This document shows, in pieces, positions 17,991 to 25,526 of a stretch of DNA of 64,000 bases. Origin of the DNA: Promicromonospora sp049532985. GTDB taxonomy: Bacteria > Actinomycetota > Actinomycetes > Actinomycetales > Cellulomonadaceae. Position numbers and translations under genes: made by a program. The stretch is from contig NZ_CP186693.1 in NCBI RefSeq assembly GCF_049532985.1, forward strand, positions 3,162,001-3,226,000. The letters run 5' to 3'. Within the stretch, counting starts at the first letter, position 1, and every line of letters starts with the position of its first letter. The notes below the pieces were generated by a model that did no database searches, was not told where the DNA came from, and saw only the letters and a program-made list of their open reading frames with translations.

Positions 17991-18066
17991 ACCGGCCGCG
18001 CCGCCTTGGCCTGCGGCCCCACGGTTGTCCGGGATCTACCCGGGCTCGATGAGAGGAGAGATAGCG

Positions 18067-18210
18067 ATGGAGAGCAACGCGAACACCACGGCGGCGATGG
18101 CGGCCGAGCCTACGGCACAGGAAGTGATCGACCTCGGTGACGTCGTCACGCTCACCGAGGGCAGCAAGAAGAAGAAGGGCACCGAGGACAAGCGGTACAC
18201 CTACCGCTGA
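18067..18210 (+). CDS. Lasso peptide precursor, albusnodin-like
   Basis: The 47-residue precursor has a 31-residue leader ending LTE and a 16-residue core GSKKKKGTEDKRYTYR. Thr at position -2 is the hallmark of lasso leaders. Gly1 can form a nine-residue macrolactam with Glu9. EDKR followed by aromatic residues matches the core pattern of albusnodin, the acetylated lasso peptide from Streptomyces albus. Four consecutive lysines lie inside the predicted ring and one (Lys11) follows the ring acceptor. The downstream cyclase, B protein and acetyltransferase complete the set. GAGAGGAGAG precedes ATG 18067. The gene is too short for many gene callers. Confidence 0.85.
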   Translation: MESNANTTAAMAAEPTAQEVIDLGDVVTLTEGSKKKKGTEDKRYTYR

Positions 18211-18216
18211 TCCCAG

Positions 18217-18252
18217 CGGTGGTGACCCGGCGACTCCGTCGGGCCACCACCG
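18217..18252 (+). promoter_or_regulatory. Hairpin between lasso precursor and cyclase genes
   Basis: CGGTGGTG (18217-18224) and CACCACCG (18245-18252) pair perfectly. After one mismatch the stem continues with CCCGGC and GTCGGG around a six-base loop. No T-run follows, so it is more likely an mRNA-stabilising or attenuating hairpin, which would favour precursor over enzyme synthesis. Confidence 0.5.
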
Positions 18253-18298
18253 GCTCGTTACCGGCAAGCATGGCCAGAGAGAGCAGAGGGGGACGCAG

Positions 18299-20128
18299 AT
18301 GTATTGGCTCGCGGGATCGTGCGGCACCGAAGGTATTCGCCGTCCGGCGGGTGGTGTGCCCGTCGACGGCGCGCTGAACCTCTGGCAGGTCGGTAACCCA
18401 CCCAGAGCGTGGGTCCGCACCGCGAACGCACCGGCGCGGCGTCTCGTGGTCATCGGGACGTGCGGAGCCAGCAACGACGAGCTGAACCGGCTCGCTTCAT
18501 CGGGTGTCCCTAACGACATCGTCCTGCGGTGGCCGGGCGCGTACGCCGTCGTCGAGCAGACTGACACTGCCACCACCATCTGGACGGACCTGGCGTCCTC
18601 CGTCCCGGTCTACACCACGCCGCTCGACGGCACCGTGTACTGGGCAACCACGGCACGTGGCCTAGCCGGGCTGACCGGCGCCGCCGTGAACACCGAACGT
18701 CTCGCCGTGGAGCTGCTCGCGCCGAGCAGCCCGCTTCTGGCCGGCAACACCACCTACTTCGAGGGGATCGATCTGGTACCGCCCGGTCATCGGATGCGGA
18801 TCACGCAGACCAGTACTGCGGCGGCTCGCGTGTGGTGGCCGAGTACAACACCGCAAGATGCTCCGGAGTCGTTGCGGGCAGAACTCGATGCGGCGGTCAG
18901 GGTCCGGGTGGATGACGCCACATCACCATCCTCGGACCTGTCGGGCGGTCTCGACTCCAGCACGCTCACGCTCCTTGCTGCGCACCGGCTCAGCCCGGAT
19001 CGGTCCGTGGCTGCGTTCACCGTCCACGCACCGTACGACCACCCAGCGGGCGACCTGCGCTACGCCCTCGACGCAGCCCAACGGCCCGGCGTCGCACACC
19101 ATCTCCTGCCGCTCAAGGCCACGCATCTCCCCTACGGCGGCTTGGACGCGATACCGGCTACCGACGAACCAGCACCGTCGACGCGTGCCTACGCGCGCTT
19201 CGCCTACCAACTGACCGCCATGGCTGATCGAGTGGGCACCGACGCACACCTGACGGGTGACGGCGGGGACTCGTTGCTGTGCGCGCCGGACGCGTGGATC
19301 GCGGACCTCATCGCAGCCCACAGGTACAGGGAGGCGTCCGCCGAGGTACTTCGCCTCGCCCGTGCTCGCCGCTGCTCACCACGTCGAATACTGCGTGACG
19401 CAGTGGGCCTTTTGAGCAGCGATCCCACGCACGCTCTGGCCACCTGGGCGCGTCTCGCGCGCGGACAAGGGACAACGAGCAGACTCCGCAGCTCCGCCGC
19501 TCAATGGCTGCCGCTACCTGACGAACGGGGTTGGGTCACCGACGCAGGCCGACAGCAGGCTGCCGTGCAAGCCGACCGGGCGGCCGAGTCGGCCTCGTCC
19601 GCGCCGAAGGGCCAGCGTGCGGTGTGGGACGTCGTCGAGCAGATGGCCGAGGTCGGACGGACCGCTCACGCCGAAACCCAGCTCGCTGCAGGGTCTGGCG
19701 TCCGCTTGCACAACCCGTTCGCGGATTCCCGTGTCATCCATGGCTACCTGTCCGCCGTCGTAGGACAGATGCCGAGCCCGGCCGCGTACAAGCCGGTACT
19801 CCGAGCGGAGATGAGCGGAATCCTGCCGACCTCACTGCTGGCACGAACCACCAAAGGCGTCTACACGCCCGACTACCACCTCGGGCTGCGCACCCATCTG
19901 AACGAGCTCGCCAGCATCGCCGACGGCCATCTCGCTGAGCGCGGTCTGATCGACCCCGCGCGCTTGGTCAACGCCATGCAGCGTGCCGCCGCGGGAGTCA
20001 GCAACGGGCTCTGGCTCCTGGACGCCGCGATCGTCTGCGAGACCTGGCTACGAACCCACCGATCCACCCCGCTCCCTGTCTGGGAGAAGGTCGACGACCA
20101 CGCCAGATTGGAGAGGCTGACGACATGA
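18299..20128 (+). CDS. Lasso peptide macrolactam cyclase (asparagine synthetase-like)
   Basis: This 609-residue protein has an N-terminal glutaminase-like region lacking the catalytic Cys at position 2 (it begins MYWLAG), then an asparagine-synthetase domain with PP-loop SGGLDS (215-220). Lasso cyclases activate the Asp or Glu side chain of the core with ATP and close it on the N-terminal amine. The length and the context place it in the albusnodin/ikarugamycin-type macrolactam cyclase group. GAGGGGGAC sits before ATG 18299. Its TGA overlaps the ATG of the B-protein gene (ATGA). Confidence 0.88.
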   Translation: MYWLAGSCGTEGIRRPAGGVPVDGALNLWQVGNPPRAWVRTANAPARRLVVIGTCGASNDELNRLASSGVPNDIVLRWPGAYAVVEQTDTATTIWTDLASSVPVYTTPLDGTVYWATTARGLAGLTGAAVNTERLAVELLAPSSPLLAGNTTYFEGIDLVPPGHRMRITQTSTAAARVWWPSTTPQDAPESLRAELDAAVRVRVDDATSPSSDLSGGLDSSTLTLLAAHRLSPDRSVAAFTVHAPYDHPAGDLRYALDAAQRPGVAHHLLPLKATHLPYGGLDAIPATDEPAPSTRAYARFAYQLTAMADRVGTDAHLTGDGGDSLLCAPDAWIADLIAAHRYREASAEVLRLARARRCSPRRILRDAVGLLSSDPTHALATWARLARGQGTTSRLRSSAAQWLPLPDERGWVTDAGRQQAAVQADRAAESASSAPKGQRAVWDVVEQMAEVGRTAHAETQLAAGSGVRLHNPFADSRVIHGYLSAVVGQMPSPAAYKPVLRAEMSGILPTSLLARTTKGVYTPDYHLGLRTHLNELASIADGHLAERGLIDPARLVNAMQRAAAGVSNGLWLLDAAIVCETWLRTHRSTPLPVWEKVDDHARLERLTT

Positions 20129-20727
20129 GGTCCTCACCCACCACCACAGACGTCCGGGTCTGTGTGTTCGACGGCGTGTCCATCCGACTCGACTACGCGA
20201 CCGGCCGCGTCACCGCTGCGACCGGTGCCGCAGCCGAAGCGTGGACACAGACGCCTGGGGCCATCCATGGAACCCGCTGGGGTCTGTCGTTCGGGATCGA
20301 GGAAGCCGACCTCGAACCGGGCCACACCTCTCGACCCACTGTCCGCCACGGTCTCACTGCGGTAGCAGCGCTCGCCGCCACGCTCGCGGTCCGATCGATC
20401 GGCTCAAGAAACCGGTCGATGGCGCGGCTGACGCGCTTGGCGACCGGTGCTACCGGCTTCACCACCACGCCATCGACGGTCAGCGAGGCCGAGCAGGTGG
20501 TGTCCGCCGTTCGCTGGGCTTCGAACTGGGTACCGTTCCGGGTCGCGTGTCTTGAGGAGTCCATCGCCGCCGTGCTGGTCCTGGCAGCACGGCGAAGAGC
20601 GGTGACGTGGTGCCACGGCGTTGCGCCCGACCCGGTGCAGTTCCACGCTTGGATCCAGATTGACGGCTCCCCCGTGGCGGAACCCTCCACCACGAGCCGC
20701 TACACCGTCCTACGCATTATCCCCTGA
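20125..20727 (+). CDS. Lasso peptide leader peptidase (B2, probably fused to a B1-like domain)
   Basis: The C-terminal half (about 120-200) has the transglutaminase-like protease triad of lasso B2 proteins: Cys142 in RVACLEES, His174 in FHAWIQ, and Asp180 in IDGSPV. It would cut the leader before Gly1. At 200 residues it is longer than stand-alone B2 proteins. The N-terminal stretch (VFDGVSIRLDYATGRV followed by GAAAEAW) resembles the PqqD-like leader-binding B1 domain, so a B1-B2 fusion is inferred. No separate B1 gene is present nearby. The gene is translationally coupled to the cyclase gene. Confidence 0.82.
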   Translation: MRSSPTTTDVRVCVFDGVSIRLDYATGRVTAATGAAAEAWTQTPGAIHGTRWGLSFGIEEADLEPGHTSRPTVRHGLTAVAALAATLAVRSIGSRNRSMARLTRLATGATGFTTTPSTVSEAEQVVSAVRWASNWVPFRVACLEESIAAVLVLAARRRAVTWCHGVAPDPVQFHAWIQIDGSPVAEPSTTSRYTVLRIIP

Positions 20728-20731
20728 ACAC

Positions 20732-21349
20732 GTGGAGATCGCCATCAACGACACCGCCATCCCCGACCTGTGGCTGACCCACGACGGCGTCGGCATCGGC
20801 CCACTCCGCGCCGACCTCGCCGAGACCTACTGGCGCTGGGAGAACTCCCTCCCCGTCATGGCCGGCTACGCCCGCCAGACCCCCGAATCCCTCACCGAAC
20901 GCACCGCCGGCCTCGAAGCCCAGCTCGAAGGCAGCGCCGACCAGACCCGCTTCACCATCTACCGCCATCACGACAACACCTGGGCACCAGTCGGGATGAC
21001 ATCCCTGCTCATCGACGACCGCTACCGCACCGCCGAGTTCTTCATCTACATCGGCGAACCCGACCACCGCGGGCACGGCACCGGCACTATCGCTACCACG
21101 ATGGTTCTGGACTGGGCCTTCCACGTCACCGCGCTGCGCAGCGTCTACCTCGAAGTCCTCGCGAACAACACCGCCGCCATCCGCGCGTACGAGAAGGCTG
21201 GGTTTCGGACGGTCGGCACCCGACGGCGCACCGGCTCCTGGCTCGGCCAGCCCGCCGACGAAGTCATCATGGACGCCATCCCGGAGGAGTACGCCGGACC
21301 ACGACTGGTCGAAGCCGCAGTCCTCGGCGCGCGGCCGCCCCAAGGTTGA
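20732..21349 (+). CDS. GNAT acetyltransferase of the lasso cluster
   Basis: The 205-residue protein has GNAT features: the acetyl-CoA loop HRGHGTG preceded by the FFIYIGE strand, then LEVLANNTAAIRAYEKAGFRTVG, the usual C-terminal acetyltransferase segment. GTG 20732 lies four bases after the B-protein stop, so it is part of the same operon; a longer frame overlapping the B gene is less likely. In the albusnodin pathway a dedicated acetyltransferase modifies a lysine of the core. The lysine-rich core here offers five candidate sites. No transporter gene follows, so export is unexplained. Confidence 0.8.
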   Translation: MEIAINDTAIPDLWLTHDGVGIGPLRADLAETYWRWENSLPVMAGYARQTPESLTERTAGLEAQLEGSADQTRFTIYRHHDNTWAPVGMTSLLIDDRYRTAEFFIYIGEPDHRGHGTGTIATTMVLDWAFHVTALRSVYLEVLANNTAAIRAYEKAGFRTVGTRRRTGSWLGQPADEVIMDAIPEEYAGPRLVEAAVLGARPPQG

Positions 21350-21503
21350 CGGGTTCGTCCGACAGACACGAGCGCCATGCGGTGCGAACTGGTAGTCGGC
21401 TGGCCGCGCCACCGAGCAAACACTCCCCAAAACCACTGCGATACCTGGGACGGCCCCTAATCGCCGCATCGCCATGACCTGCGACGGCGCGGCCGTCCCG
21501 CGC

Positions 21504-21516
21504 TAGCGTGTGCGCA
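21504..21516 (+). promoter_or_regulatory. Leaderless-type -10 element for the effector/mCpol operon
   Basis: TAGCGT (21504-21509) fits the TANNNT consensus and is followed after six bases by ATG 21516, so the transcript would begin at the start codon. I see no clear -35 element and no ribosome site, which supports a leaderless mRNA. Confidence 0.45.
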
Positions 21517-22586
21517 TGCCACGGAGACCCGCCGATCTGATAAGCAGCTGGCTGCGAGGAGTCACAACTTGGCTGAGTCGCGAACCCGGAGTCTGGCTCG
21601 TTATCGCCGGGGCATGTGGCTCTGCACTGGTTGCAGGCACACTGCCAGAACTACTCAAACTCTTTCCAGGCGGAAATATCACCCTCGCCGTGATCGCAAT
21701 TCTGGGACTCCTCGTTCTCACGATAGCCTGGACTGCATTAAATGTTCGCACTCGTTTTGGCGTCGTCATCTTCCTTAGCACGACACCGGACGATCTCGCA
21801 CAGAACCTGAGGATGCAGGGGTTCGTCGACCGACATAGGGACAAGCATCTCAAACTGTTCTATGTCAACGGCAACTACCTCGCACCTACGGCCGATCGCG
21901 ACGCGCGCATAACACTCGCGCAGCGAGTCATGCAAGAGCGACTCTCCGAGGAATCTGCTTGGCAAGTCGGTTCTATCGATTTCTACCTAAGGTGCGATTT
22001 CCCTAGTGCGTATCAATTAGCGCGGGTCACGCTTGGCCGGGGAGACGATAACGCGATGCCCTTCGGCGGCCTGGGCCGCATTCGAATCCACCAGTTCGAC
22101 CACGGCTCTACGACGCTCGAGGACGACGTAATCGAGTTGACTCATCACCGCTGGGTACTCCAGCCCGCGACCTCCCCAGCGCCCCAAGGGGTCAGAGTGA
22201 CGGGATACCAGCCCATAGGGAAGCCCAGGCTAGAACTTCAGAACCGATGTGCGATCGTGGTGAACCTCTTCGGTGATCCAGCTTCTATCGCCAAGGCCAG
22301 ACGTGCCGCCAACGGCGGAGACCCCTCGACGGGCTACGTAGTCGAGGACCGCGATCGCTGTGGCGGCGAGATCCTGATCGAAGCATCATTGAACACAGAA
22401 CCCGCCGTTTCTCATCAAGCCATAGTCGCCGCCGTGGTGAACGAATGGGAGAAGTTTGTCAAGTCTCGAGACGACGCCAGCCGTGCACAAGGCCGGCTCT
22501 TTGTCCATGGGCCGGTGGCCATTGTATTTGCCCTCGGTGCGCTCTTGCCCAACTCGGTAGAACTGGTACCTTATGTCCCACGATGA
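21516..22586 (+). CDS. 2TM SAVED-like effector of mCpol (Panoptes-type) system
   Basis: This 356-residue protein has two N-terminal membrane helices (about 25-45 and 54-75) and a ~275-residue cytosolic domain. The C-terminus (GRLFVHGPVAIVFALGALLP, then VELVPYVPR) matches the ending of SAVED domains, which bind cyclic nucleotides; the preceding NRCAIVVNLFG strand also fits. A 2TM effector next to mCpol is expected to kill or stop the cell by membrane damage when its nucleotide ligand changes. In the described Panoptes system the mCpol product restrains the effector, and phage depletion of it releases the toxin. Start ATG 21516 follows a leaderless -10. It overlaps the mCpol gene by 14 bp. GC is lower than in its neighbours, consistent with transfer. 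Confidence 0.68.
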   Translation: MPRRPADLISSWLRGVTTWLSREPGVWLVIAGACGSALVAGTLPELLKLFPGGNITLAVIAILGLLVLTIAWTALNVRTRFGVVIFLSTTPDDLAQNLRMQGFVDRHRDKHLKLFYVNGNYLAPTADRDARITLAQRVMQERLSEESAWQVGSIDFYLRCDFPSAYQLARVTLGRGDDNAMPFGGLGRIRIHQFDHGSTTLEDDVIELTHHRWVLQPATSPAPQGVRVTGYQPIGKPRLELQNRCAIVVNLFGDPASIAKARRAANGGDPSTGYVVEDRDRCGGEILIEASLNTEPAVSHQAIVAAVVNEWEKFVKSRDDASRAQGRLFVHGPVAIVFALGALLPNSVELVPYVPR

Positions 22587-22956
22587 TCTACAGCAAGTAT
22601 TCATCCTTGTCGACGGAGACAACATCGGAGCGCGGCTGGAGCATGCCATCTGGCTCGACGACCCGGCGGAATATGTTCGACGGTCAAACGAACTGACTTC
22701 GTTCTTCGAGCGCATGGGAACTGAGTTAACTAACACTGGGATATCAGTCCTCGCGATCGGCGGCGACTCCGTCCTGGCCGAGTGCTCCACCTCAGACATC
22801 CCCAGTGTTCTTGAGGTGCTCGACAAGATGCGCGCGCGACATGACGTCGATTTCTCGGGAGGATTGGGCCGAACTCTTTCCCAGGCGCAAACTGCTCTCC
22901 GAATTGCGAAAACATCTGGCAAGGCAAGAATCCATATCGATCCGCACCTAATTTGA
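22573..22956 (+). CDS. mCpol: minimal CRISPR polymerase (OptS-like)
   Basis: This 127-residue protein is a compact Cas10/GGDEF-like palm. DGDNIG (14-19) holds the first metal-binding Asp, GGDS (63-66) is the second acidic motif (GGDD in Cas10), and VDFSGGLGRTLSQAQTALR with IAKTSGK (92-117) is the C-terminal mCpol signature. Such enzymes make cyclic oligonucleotides from ATP. There are no other Cas genes and no CRISPR array, so this is a stand-alone signalling polymerase. Its overlap with the 2TM SAVED-like gene indicates a two-gene operon. The effector gene comes first. Confidence 0.8.
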   Translation: MSHDDLQQVFILVDGDNIGARLEHAIWLDDPAEYVRRSNELTSFFERMGTELTNTGISVLAIGGDSVLAECSTSDIPSVLEVLDKMRARHDVDFSGGLGRTLSQAQTALRIAKTSGKARIHIDPHLI

Positions 22957-23220
22957 GGTACAGAACGCCCGACCGCGCTTCGGGCACGCAAGTGGTCCAT
23001 CAAGCGTCCTTACGACGCCCTTCCACAGGCCTGCCGTTCGCCTTCGATCCGGCAGCCGATGTCGCCATCCGACGTGAGGCCACGCTGTCTCGCTGCCAGT
23101 CACCCGATCATTGCGTCCAGACTCCCGCTGGCCACGACAGACGTTCGCCGATGTAGTTCGCTCGGGCTCACATCCGACTCCTCAAGGTGGCCTGCCGTTC
23201 GTGATGCGACCGGCTGGACG

Positions 23221-23277
23221 GGCCCTTATTGGCCCTAACTTCCGCCAATCTGGCCCTAGTTAGGGCCAATAAGGGCC
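23221..23277. repeat. Perfect 20 bp inverted repeat beside the second att site
   Basis: GGCCCTTATTGGCCCTAACT (23221-23240) is the exact reverse complement of 23258-23277, with a 17 bp spacer that itself contains GGCCCT. A degenerate version sits at the matching place left of att copy 1. It fits integrase arm-type sites or an excisionase site. Confidence 0.75.
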
Positions 23278-23377
23278 AGTCCCGACCCCACACGAACCCA
23301 CTCCAGCATTACAATAGGACCAGGTCAGCGGCCATTTTCGGCCGGTTGGCCCGCATCATCCGATCGCCATCCGACAA

Positions 23378-23425
23378 GGCTTCCAAACTAATTACGCGGG
23401 TTCGATTCCCGTCGCCCGCTCAGAG
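23378..23425 (+). other. att core: 3' half of tRNA-Gly(TCC)-like gene, copy 2
   Basis: The 48 bp core is identical to that at 13821-13868, from GGCTTCCAAAC through the T-arm to CCCGCTCAGAG. It again lacks a tRNA 5' half. The intact tRNA-Gly target gene must lie outside the window. Confidence 0.75.
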
Positions 23426-23430
23426 CGCGG

Positions 23431-23465
23431 AAGCCCAGGTCAGAGAGTGTTTCTGGCTTGGGCTT
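23431..23465. terminator. Hairpin after tRNA fragment, copy 2
   Basis: AAGCCCAGG pairs with CTTGGGCTT, including one G-T wobble. It is conserved with the hairpin at 13874-13908 and probably derives from the terminator of the tRNA-Gly target gene. Confidence 0.55.
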
Positions 23466-23586
23466 CGTGCGTTCCGAGGGCTGGAAGCAGTGCTGCGTGG
23501 GCCCTAATGGGCCCTAAGACCTCGTTTCAGAATGGTCGGTGTGTCCGCTATGCCTGACCTGCGGGTTTGGGGCAGGCTCCGGGCTC

Positions 23587-23889
23587 GTGATCGAGGATTT
23601 GGTGCCTGACCTGCTGTGGGAGCAGGTCGCTCCGTTGCTGCCTGTGCCGAGACCGCGTCCGTACCGGTATCACGGGCGGCGGCGGGCCGATGACCGGGCA
23701 GCGCTGGCCGGGATCGTGTTCGTGCTGCGGCACGGGGTCGGCTGGCGGCAGGTCCCGAAGGACTCGCTGGGCGGCTCGGGGGTGACCCGCTGGCGCAGGC
23801 TGGCCGAGTGGACCGAGGCCGGGGTGTGGCCGGCGCTGCACGAGGCGGTGCTGGCCCAGATGCGCCGCGAAGGCCTGTTGGGGGCCTGA
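23587..23889 (+). pseudogene. Truncated IS5-type transposase
   Basis: The 100-residue frame (from GTG 23587, VIEDLVPDLLWEQVAPLLP, with RRADDRAALAGIVFVLRHGVGWRQVP and VTRWRRLAEWTEAGVWPALHE) matches the N-terminal DUF4096-type domain of IS5-group transposases. It stops just where the segment leading to the first catalytic Asp should begin, and no second frame carrying the DDE residues follows. I found no terminal inverted repeats. It sits about 100 bp beyond the second att copy and marks decayed mobile DNA. Confidence 0.75.
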
Positions 23890-24189
23890 CCACACGACTG
23901 CCTGGCCGGTCAACGCCACAGCCCTGGCCCATCGGGACGATCCGATTTCTTACGATCCTGAAGGATTTGCCCGTCCGGGCGGCGTCTGCCTTAAGTTCGG
24001 CAAGTCGGCTGTGCGGGGCGAAACGGCGGCAGGCGGGCATGGAAGGCCTGATGCGCCCGCGCTGCTGTCGTTGGGTGGGTGCTGACCCATTCCGGCATAC
24101 CCGAGGCCCATTCAGTCGATCACGCTTGCCGGAGGTCAGTCCGACCCTCAGCTGCACTCCGGGAAACGACGTCACGGAAGCGGGAACAT
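23890..24189. other. Gene-free stretch
   Basis: I see no coding sequence with domain content, no repeat and no terminator in these 300 bp. The end provides the ribosome site (GGAAGCGGGAAC) of the next gene. It is probably scar sequence from the broken insertion element. Confidence 0.4.
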
Positions 24190-24690
24190 ATGTGGAGCTG
24201 GGTCCTCTGGACGATCGTCAGCCTGGTCGCACTGGTGCTGAGCGTGGCCCTCGCGCTCGTGCTCACCATGCGCACCAAGCACCCGCGGGCCCTCGTCGTC
24301 GTCCGCGGGTTCAACCGGCGGCTGAACAACCCCCGGGCACTGCGCCGGGCCGGCCGGCCCGGCGCGGAGCTCAGCGTGCTCCGGCACGTGGGACGGAGCT
24401 CGGGCAAGCCCTACGAGACGCCCATCGGGGTGTACCCGCTGGAGGAGGGCTATCTCGTCAACCTGTCGTACGGGCAGGAGACGGACTGGCTGCGCAACCT
24501 CCGCGCGGCGGGCACTGCGGAACTGGTGGTCGACGGCCAGTCGCACCAGGTATCGGCCGCGCGTGTCATCGGGCTGACCGAGGCGACGCCCCACCTGTTC
24601 CCGAGGCACACCTTTCTCGTGCGCCTCCTCGGCGTCACCGAGTTCCTCGTGCTGCAGCGCGTCCCGGTAACGTCGAGCGACAGCCGGTGA
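24190..24690 (+). CDS. Membrane-anchored F420-dependent nitroreductase family protein (DUF385)
   Basis: The 166-residue protein begins with one membrane helix (about residues 3-28). NRRLNNPRALRR, then ELSVLRHVGRSSGKPYETPIGVY and NLSYGQETDWLRNLRAAG, match the deazaflavin-dependent nitroreductase or quinone-reductase family. These use reduced F420 to reduce quinones or nitro compounds. ATG 24190 follows GGAAGCGGGAAC. It is monocistronic. F420 use is inferred from the family and not shown here. Confidence 0.78.
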   Translation: MWSWVLWTIVSLVALVLSVALALVLTMRTKHPRALVVVRGFNRRLNNPRALRRAGRPGAELSVLRHVGRSSGKPYETPIGVYPLEEGYLVNLSYGQETDWLRNLRAAGTAELVVDGQSHQVSAARVIGLTEATPHLFPRHTFLVRLLGVTEFLVLQRVPVTSSDSR

Positions 24691-25076
24691 GGACATGAGG
24701 GCCGTCGTCCGGGACGTCCACGCCGTGGTGATCGCTACCGATGCGTGGCTCCCAGCCCCGAGGCCGTCCCGGTCGACCAGGGCGACGGCAGACTCGAGCA
24801 CTCGGGCCGTGTGAGGGCACCCCGTGGTCCACTGAGACTGGAAACCAACCCGTAGGGCAGGTCAATGTCACCCGTTCCTGGGGCAGTCCCACGGAGCTGG
24901 GACGGGATGATGGTCCTCCCGATCGGTACCACGCTGGACGGTTCGTACCAGTCGTACGCGACCCGCGGACCAGGCCCTCCACGATGCAGCTCGCCGCGCT
25001 CCAGTATGCGATGGCGGGACCTGCTGTTTACTCTTCAGGGGCCAAGGCATGCTCGTTCGAGTATCAGGGGGTAGCG
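24691..25076. other. Gene-free stretch before the secreted protein
   Basis: No supported gene lies in these 386 bp. Frames that cross it lack recognisable domains. It presumably carries the promoter of the secreted protein gene, but I could not identify -35 and -10 elements with confidence. Confidence 0.4.
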
Positions 25077-25526
25077 ATGAGAACACGGAAAAGGGCATTT
25101 GGTGTGTCGGCGATGGTGGTCGCGCTCGCGACCGCAACGACGCTGCTCACCGCCGCACCGGCATCGGCATGGACGCGACTCGCGGGCAAGTGCGAGGGCG
25201 TGCAGGTCGACCGCTGCCTGTCGATCCGGCAGAACTCGAACGGCACGGTCTACGCACGGGCCACGGTCACGGACGACCAGGCGTTGTCGGCGAACTACAG
25301 CGTCGAGATCTACTGGGTCTCGATGAAATTCACCGACCCTTCGGGTAATGGGTATGTGACGGTGAGGCCTGGAAGCGGTGGGCTCGAAACCGTGGACGAC
25401 GTCGAGGCGACAGTTGCCGAGCCCGTACGGTGCGGTTCGACCGTGACGGCCAATGCAGCGTACCGGTGGGTCGGACCGTCCAGCGGCAGCGGTGAGCTTC
25501 AGATCCGGACGACCGTACGCTGCTGA
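25077..25526 (+). CDS. Small secreted protein, function unknown
   Basis: The 149-residue protein has a clear signal peptide: RTRKR, a hydrophobic core, then cleavage after APASA near residue 34. The mature part (~115 residues, starting WTRLAGKCEG) has four cysteines: two close together (KCEGVQVDRC), one in VRCGSTV and the last residue. This suggests two disulfides. It looks beta-rich (SVEIYWVSMKF, ELQIRTTVRC). AGGGGG precedes ATG 25077. I do not recognise the family. Confidence 0.7.
   Translation: MRTRKRAFGVSAMVVALATATTLLTAAPASAWTRLAGKCEGVQVDRCLSIRQNSNGTVYARATVTDDQALSANYSVEIYWVSMKFTDPSGNGYVTVRPGSGGLETVDDVEATVAEPVRCGSTVTANAAYRWVGPSSGSGELQIRTTVRC

Larger units (their letters stand above)
23306..23488 (+). 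repeat. Direct repeat, copy 2 (partner at 13749-13932)
   Basis: Same orientation and same internal spacing as copy 1. The upstream ~50 bp, the tRNA core, the hairpin and GGGCTTCGTGC are conserved with scattered substitutions, so the copies have diverged since duplication or came from two related elements. Confidence 0.85.
22957..23586. other. Gene-free attachment region, second copy
   Basis: The first ~260 bp show no gene or clear signal. The remainder contains a perfect 20 bp inverted repeat, the second att repeat with tRNA-Gly 3' half, the conserved hairpin, and a further GGGCCCTAATGGGCCCTAAG block at about 23498-23518. The order mirrors the region at 13645-14054. Confidence 0.6.

Noticed and set aside
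20621..20731. Longer start for the lasso acetyltransferase
   Set aside because: The extra N-terminal residues lie inside the B-protein gene and read as shadow sequence; GTG 20732 directly follows the B-protein stop.
21516..23500. Type III CRISPR-Cas locus
   Set aside because: mCpol resembles Cas10, but there are no other Cas genes and no spaced direct repeats in the window.
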